Below are positions 43,700 to 45,117 of a stretch of DNA of 45,117 nt, piece after piece. The translations under genes and the position numbers were made by a program. How positions within the stretch are numbered: position 1 is the stretch's first letter; every line of letters starts with the position of its first letter. The stretch covers positions 1 to 45,117 of the forward strand of contig CANQVN010000003.1 of assembly GCA_947627315.1 (NCBI GenBank), in the 5' to 3' direction. A model generated the notes under the pieces. That model saw only the letters and a program-made list of their open reading frames with translations. It had not been told where the DNA came from and did no database searches. The DNA comes from an uncultured Clostridia bacterium. GTDB taxonomy: Bacteria; Bacillota; Clostridia; Oscillospirales; QAKW01.

Positions 43700-45117
43700 G
43701 ATGCCACCTCCTCTGTCTGCATATAATATTCCTTTACCACATCAACCAACCGTTTATAATCCTGTTCGTTAGAGAAGTCAACGCTGATCCGTTTTCCCTC
43801 ATATACGGAGATTTTGTCAATCAGTCGGACTGCGGCTACTCGTTCAAGACTTTGCAAATTTCGATATTCCATATAGGCACGGATCCATTCCTTTTCCTCG
43901 CTGTCTCCGCTCAGAAACATGGATAGCTCTTTTTGGAGCTGCTCTTTGGAGATTAGAGCTTGTTTTATTTTGGAATCATACCTTCCGGTAATATCGAGAT
44001 AATCGTCCTTGCTTAGGACACCTTCCTTCATATCTTCATAGGCAGATACCTTCAACCTACGGTATCGTTCTGTTTCAGCATCGACCGCAACGAGACGATC
44101 TCTAATTTTTGCGCTGTTCATTTTTAAGGTCGGCCTGTCTTTAATCGCTTGCAGACAATCGAGCAATTCGGTAATCATACGGATATGCTCCTGCATAACT
44201 GCTAAAACATCCGCTTCCAGTATCTTTTCGGATATCTGATGGTTACTGCATGCGCCCGTCTTTTTGTGATTACCGCATACATAATAGGCAAACTTTTTCC
44301 CGCCGGATGTTGTGGTCTTTCGCACCATAGCCCCATGACAGTCGCCACATTCCAAAAGCCCGGATAATGGCAGAACCTTGTCAAGCTTCTGGGATGTTCT
44401 TGTATCCAGTTCGAGCAAACGCTGCACAACTGCAAATTGACTCGGTGCGATAATCGGCTCGTGTGCATTCTCAACCACCGCCCACTTATCACGGTCGTTA
44501 ACGACTACGGTTTTGATTTTGTAATTTGGCCGTGTACGCACGCCCTGCACCAATGTTCCGGTATATACGGGGTTTGTGAGGATGCGCCGAACGGCTACCG
44601 GCGTCCATTGTGCCTGTTCGCTTGTCTTAAAGGCGGTTTTGAACGGTTGTCCCGTGCTCCGCTTGTACTCCATAGGCGACAGAACACCTTGTTCAATCAG
44701 TTTTTTACAGATAGCATCAGGATTATAACCTTCCAACTTCCATGCAAAAATATCTCTTACGACCTCTGCAGCATACGGGTCAATCACCAATTGATTTTTG
44801 TTCTCCTCGGATTTAACATATCCATAAGGAGCAAAAGCGCCGATAAATTCGCCGTTTTTTCGCTTGACCTGAAGCTGACTGCGTATCTTGATGGAAATAT
44901 CTCTGCAATAGTTGTCATTCATCAGGTTCTTGAGCGTAATATTGAAATCGGAATCTCCTGTGCCTGTAACGGTATCGATATTATCATTGATAGCGATCAA
45001 ACGCACTCCATAATACGGAAAAAGACGACCGATATACTTTCCGGCATTGATGTACTCTCTGCCGAAACGGGACAGATCTTTTACAATGACACAGTTCACC
45101 GCTCCGGCACGGATGTC
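43666..45117 (-). CDS. Large serine recombinase (first of three, 5' end outside window)
   Basis: The N-terminal part, including the catalytic Ser, is cut off by the window edge; the frame is open to base 45117. Visible parts are VKDLSRFGREYINAGKYI, the recombinase domain (QWTPVAVRRILTNPVYTGTLV), a zinc ribbon (CGDCHGAMVRKTT...YYVCGNHKKTGACSNH) and a coiled coil. It has the same architecture as the two downstream recombinases but is clearly diverged from them. Confidence 0.92.
   Translation of the reverse strand, partial: DIRAGAVNCVIVKDLSRFGREYINAGKYIGRLFPYYGVRLIAINDNIDTVTGTGDSDFNITLKNLMNDNYCRDISIKIRSQLQVKRKNGEFIGAFAPYGYVKSEENKNQLVIDPYAAEVVRDIFAWKLEGYNPDAICKKLIEQGVLSPMEYKRSTGQPFKTAFKTSEQAQWTPVAVRRILTNPVYTGTLVQGVRTRPNYKIKTVVVNDRDKWAVVENAHEPIIAPSQFAVVQRLLELDTRTSQKLDKVLPLSGLLECGDCHGAMVRKTTTSGGKKFAYYVCGNHKKTGACSNHQISEKILEADVLAVMQEHIRMITELLDCLQAIKDRPTLKMNSAKIRDRLVAVDAETERYRRLKVSAYEDMKEGVLSKDDYLDITGRYDSKIKQALISKEQLQKELSMFLSGDSEEKEWIRAYMEYRNLQSLERVAAVRLIDKISVYEGKRISVDFSNEQDYKRLVDVVKEYYMQTEEVASWPERAEKMAQ

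Larger units (their letters stand above)
40266..45117 (-). mobile_element. End of an integrative element inserted in spoVAC (three large serine recombinases)
   Basis: Starting at the spoVAC break (about 40266-40275) the window holds one end of an element and nothing else: a 120-base non-coding end and three tandem recombinase genes facing the junction. It runs past the window, so size, cargo and second attachment site are unknown. Triplets of serine integrases are known at the ends of some Firmicute conjugative elements, so a conjugative or mobilisable element is likely. The 40271-40389 stretch has an inverted repeat and a weak hairpin, but no gene. Confidence 0.82.

Overview
This window looks like the chromosome of an endospore-forming, anaerobic, moderate-GC Firmicute of class Clostridia. 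The evidence is a pro-sigma-K gene, spoVAD/spoVAE with a broken spoVAC, a CwlD-type germination amidase, a YtvI-like sporulation membrane protein, two T-box leaders, a THF riboswitch with folT, and strong GGAGG ribosome sites. No 16S rRNA gene is present, so the genus cannot be named.

Layout. 1-1.6 kb: accessory edge with a HicB-type antitoxin and an IS30-family transposase. 1.7-5.6 kb: dCMP deaminase, an unknown cysteine-rich protein, a lipoprotein behind a structured leader, and a class B penicillin-binding protein. 5.6-8.8 kb: Ala T-box, alaS and a HIT protein. 8.8-12.9 kb: a PHP phosphoesterase, divergent from a Trp T-box controlling a trpXYZ-type ABC transporter. 12.9-14.9 kb: an Asn/Gln-rich repeat protein, then mgtE behind a structured leader that may be a short M-box-like Mg2+ element. 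15-23.7 kb: a tightly packed operon recJ-rel-dtd-MBL hydrolase-hemZ-ligA, ending head-on against a phosphopantetheinyl transferase. 24.3-26.4 kb: tRNA-Asn, then an autoregulated BlaI/M56-peptidase pair. 26.4-27.6 kb: an orphan tyrosine recombinase beside a perfect 15-bp inverted repeat. 27.6-32.5 kb (minus strand): pheB-hom-lysC, then sigK, a GNAT-like protein and a HAD phosphatase. 32.6-34.4 kb: ytvI, then the THF riboswitch and folT. 34.4-38.6 kb (minus): hslO, a membrane protein, cwlD, radA and a GME-fold protein, as one operon. 38.8-40.3 kb (minus): spoVAE, spoVAD and the last ~40 codons of spoVAC.

The most striking feature is at 40.27 kb. The spoVAC reading frame is cut off and replaced by the end of a mobile element that runs off the window. 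The element end carries three overlapping large serine recombinase genes in a row. SpoVAC is part of the SpoVA channel that moves dipicolinic acid into the spore, so the insertion should affect sporulation or germination unless the element excises or a second spoVA copy exists. The other candidates for undescribed biology are the mgtE leader, the leader of the lipoprotein gene, the inverted repeat next to the tyrosine recombinase, and the M56 sensor with a C-terminal domain that shows no penicillin-binding motifs.
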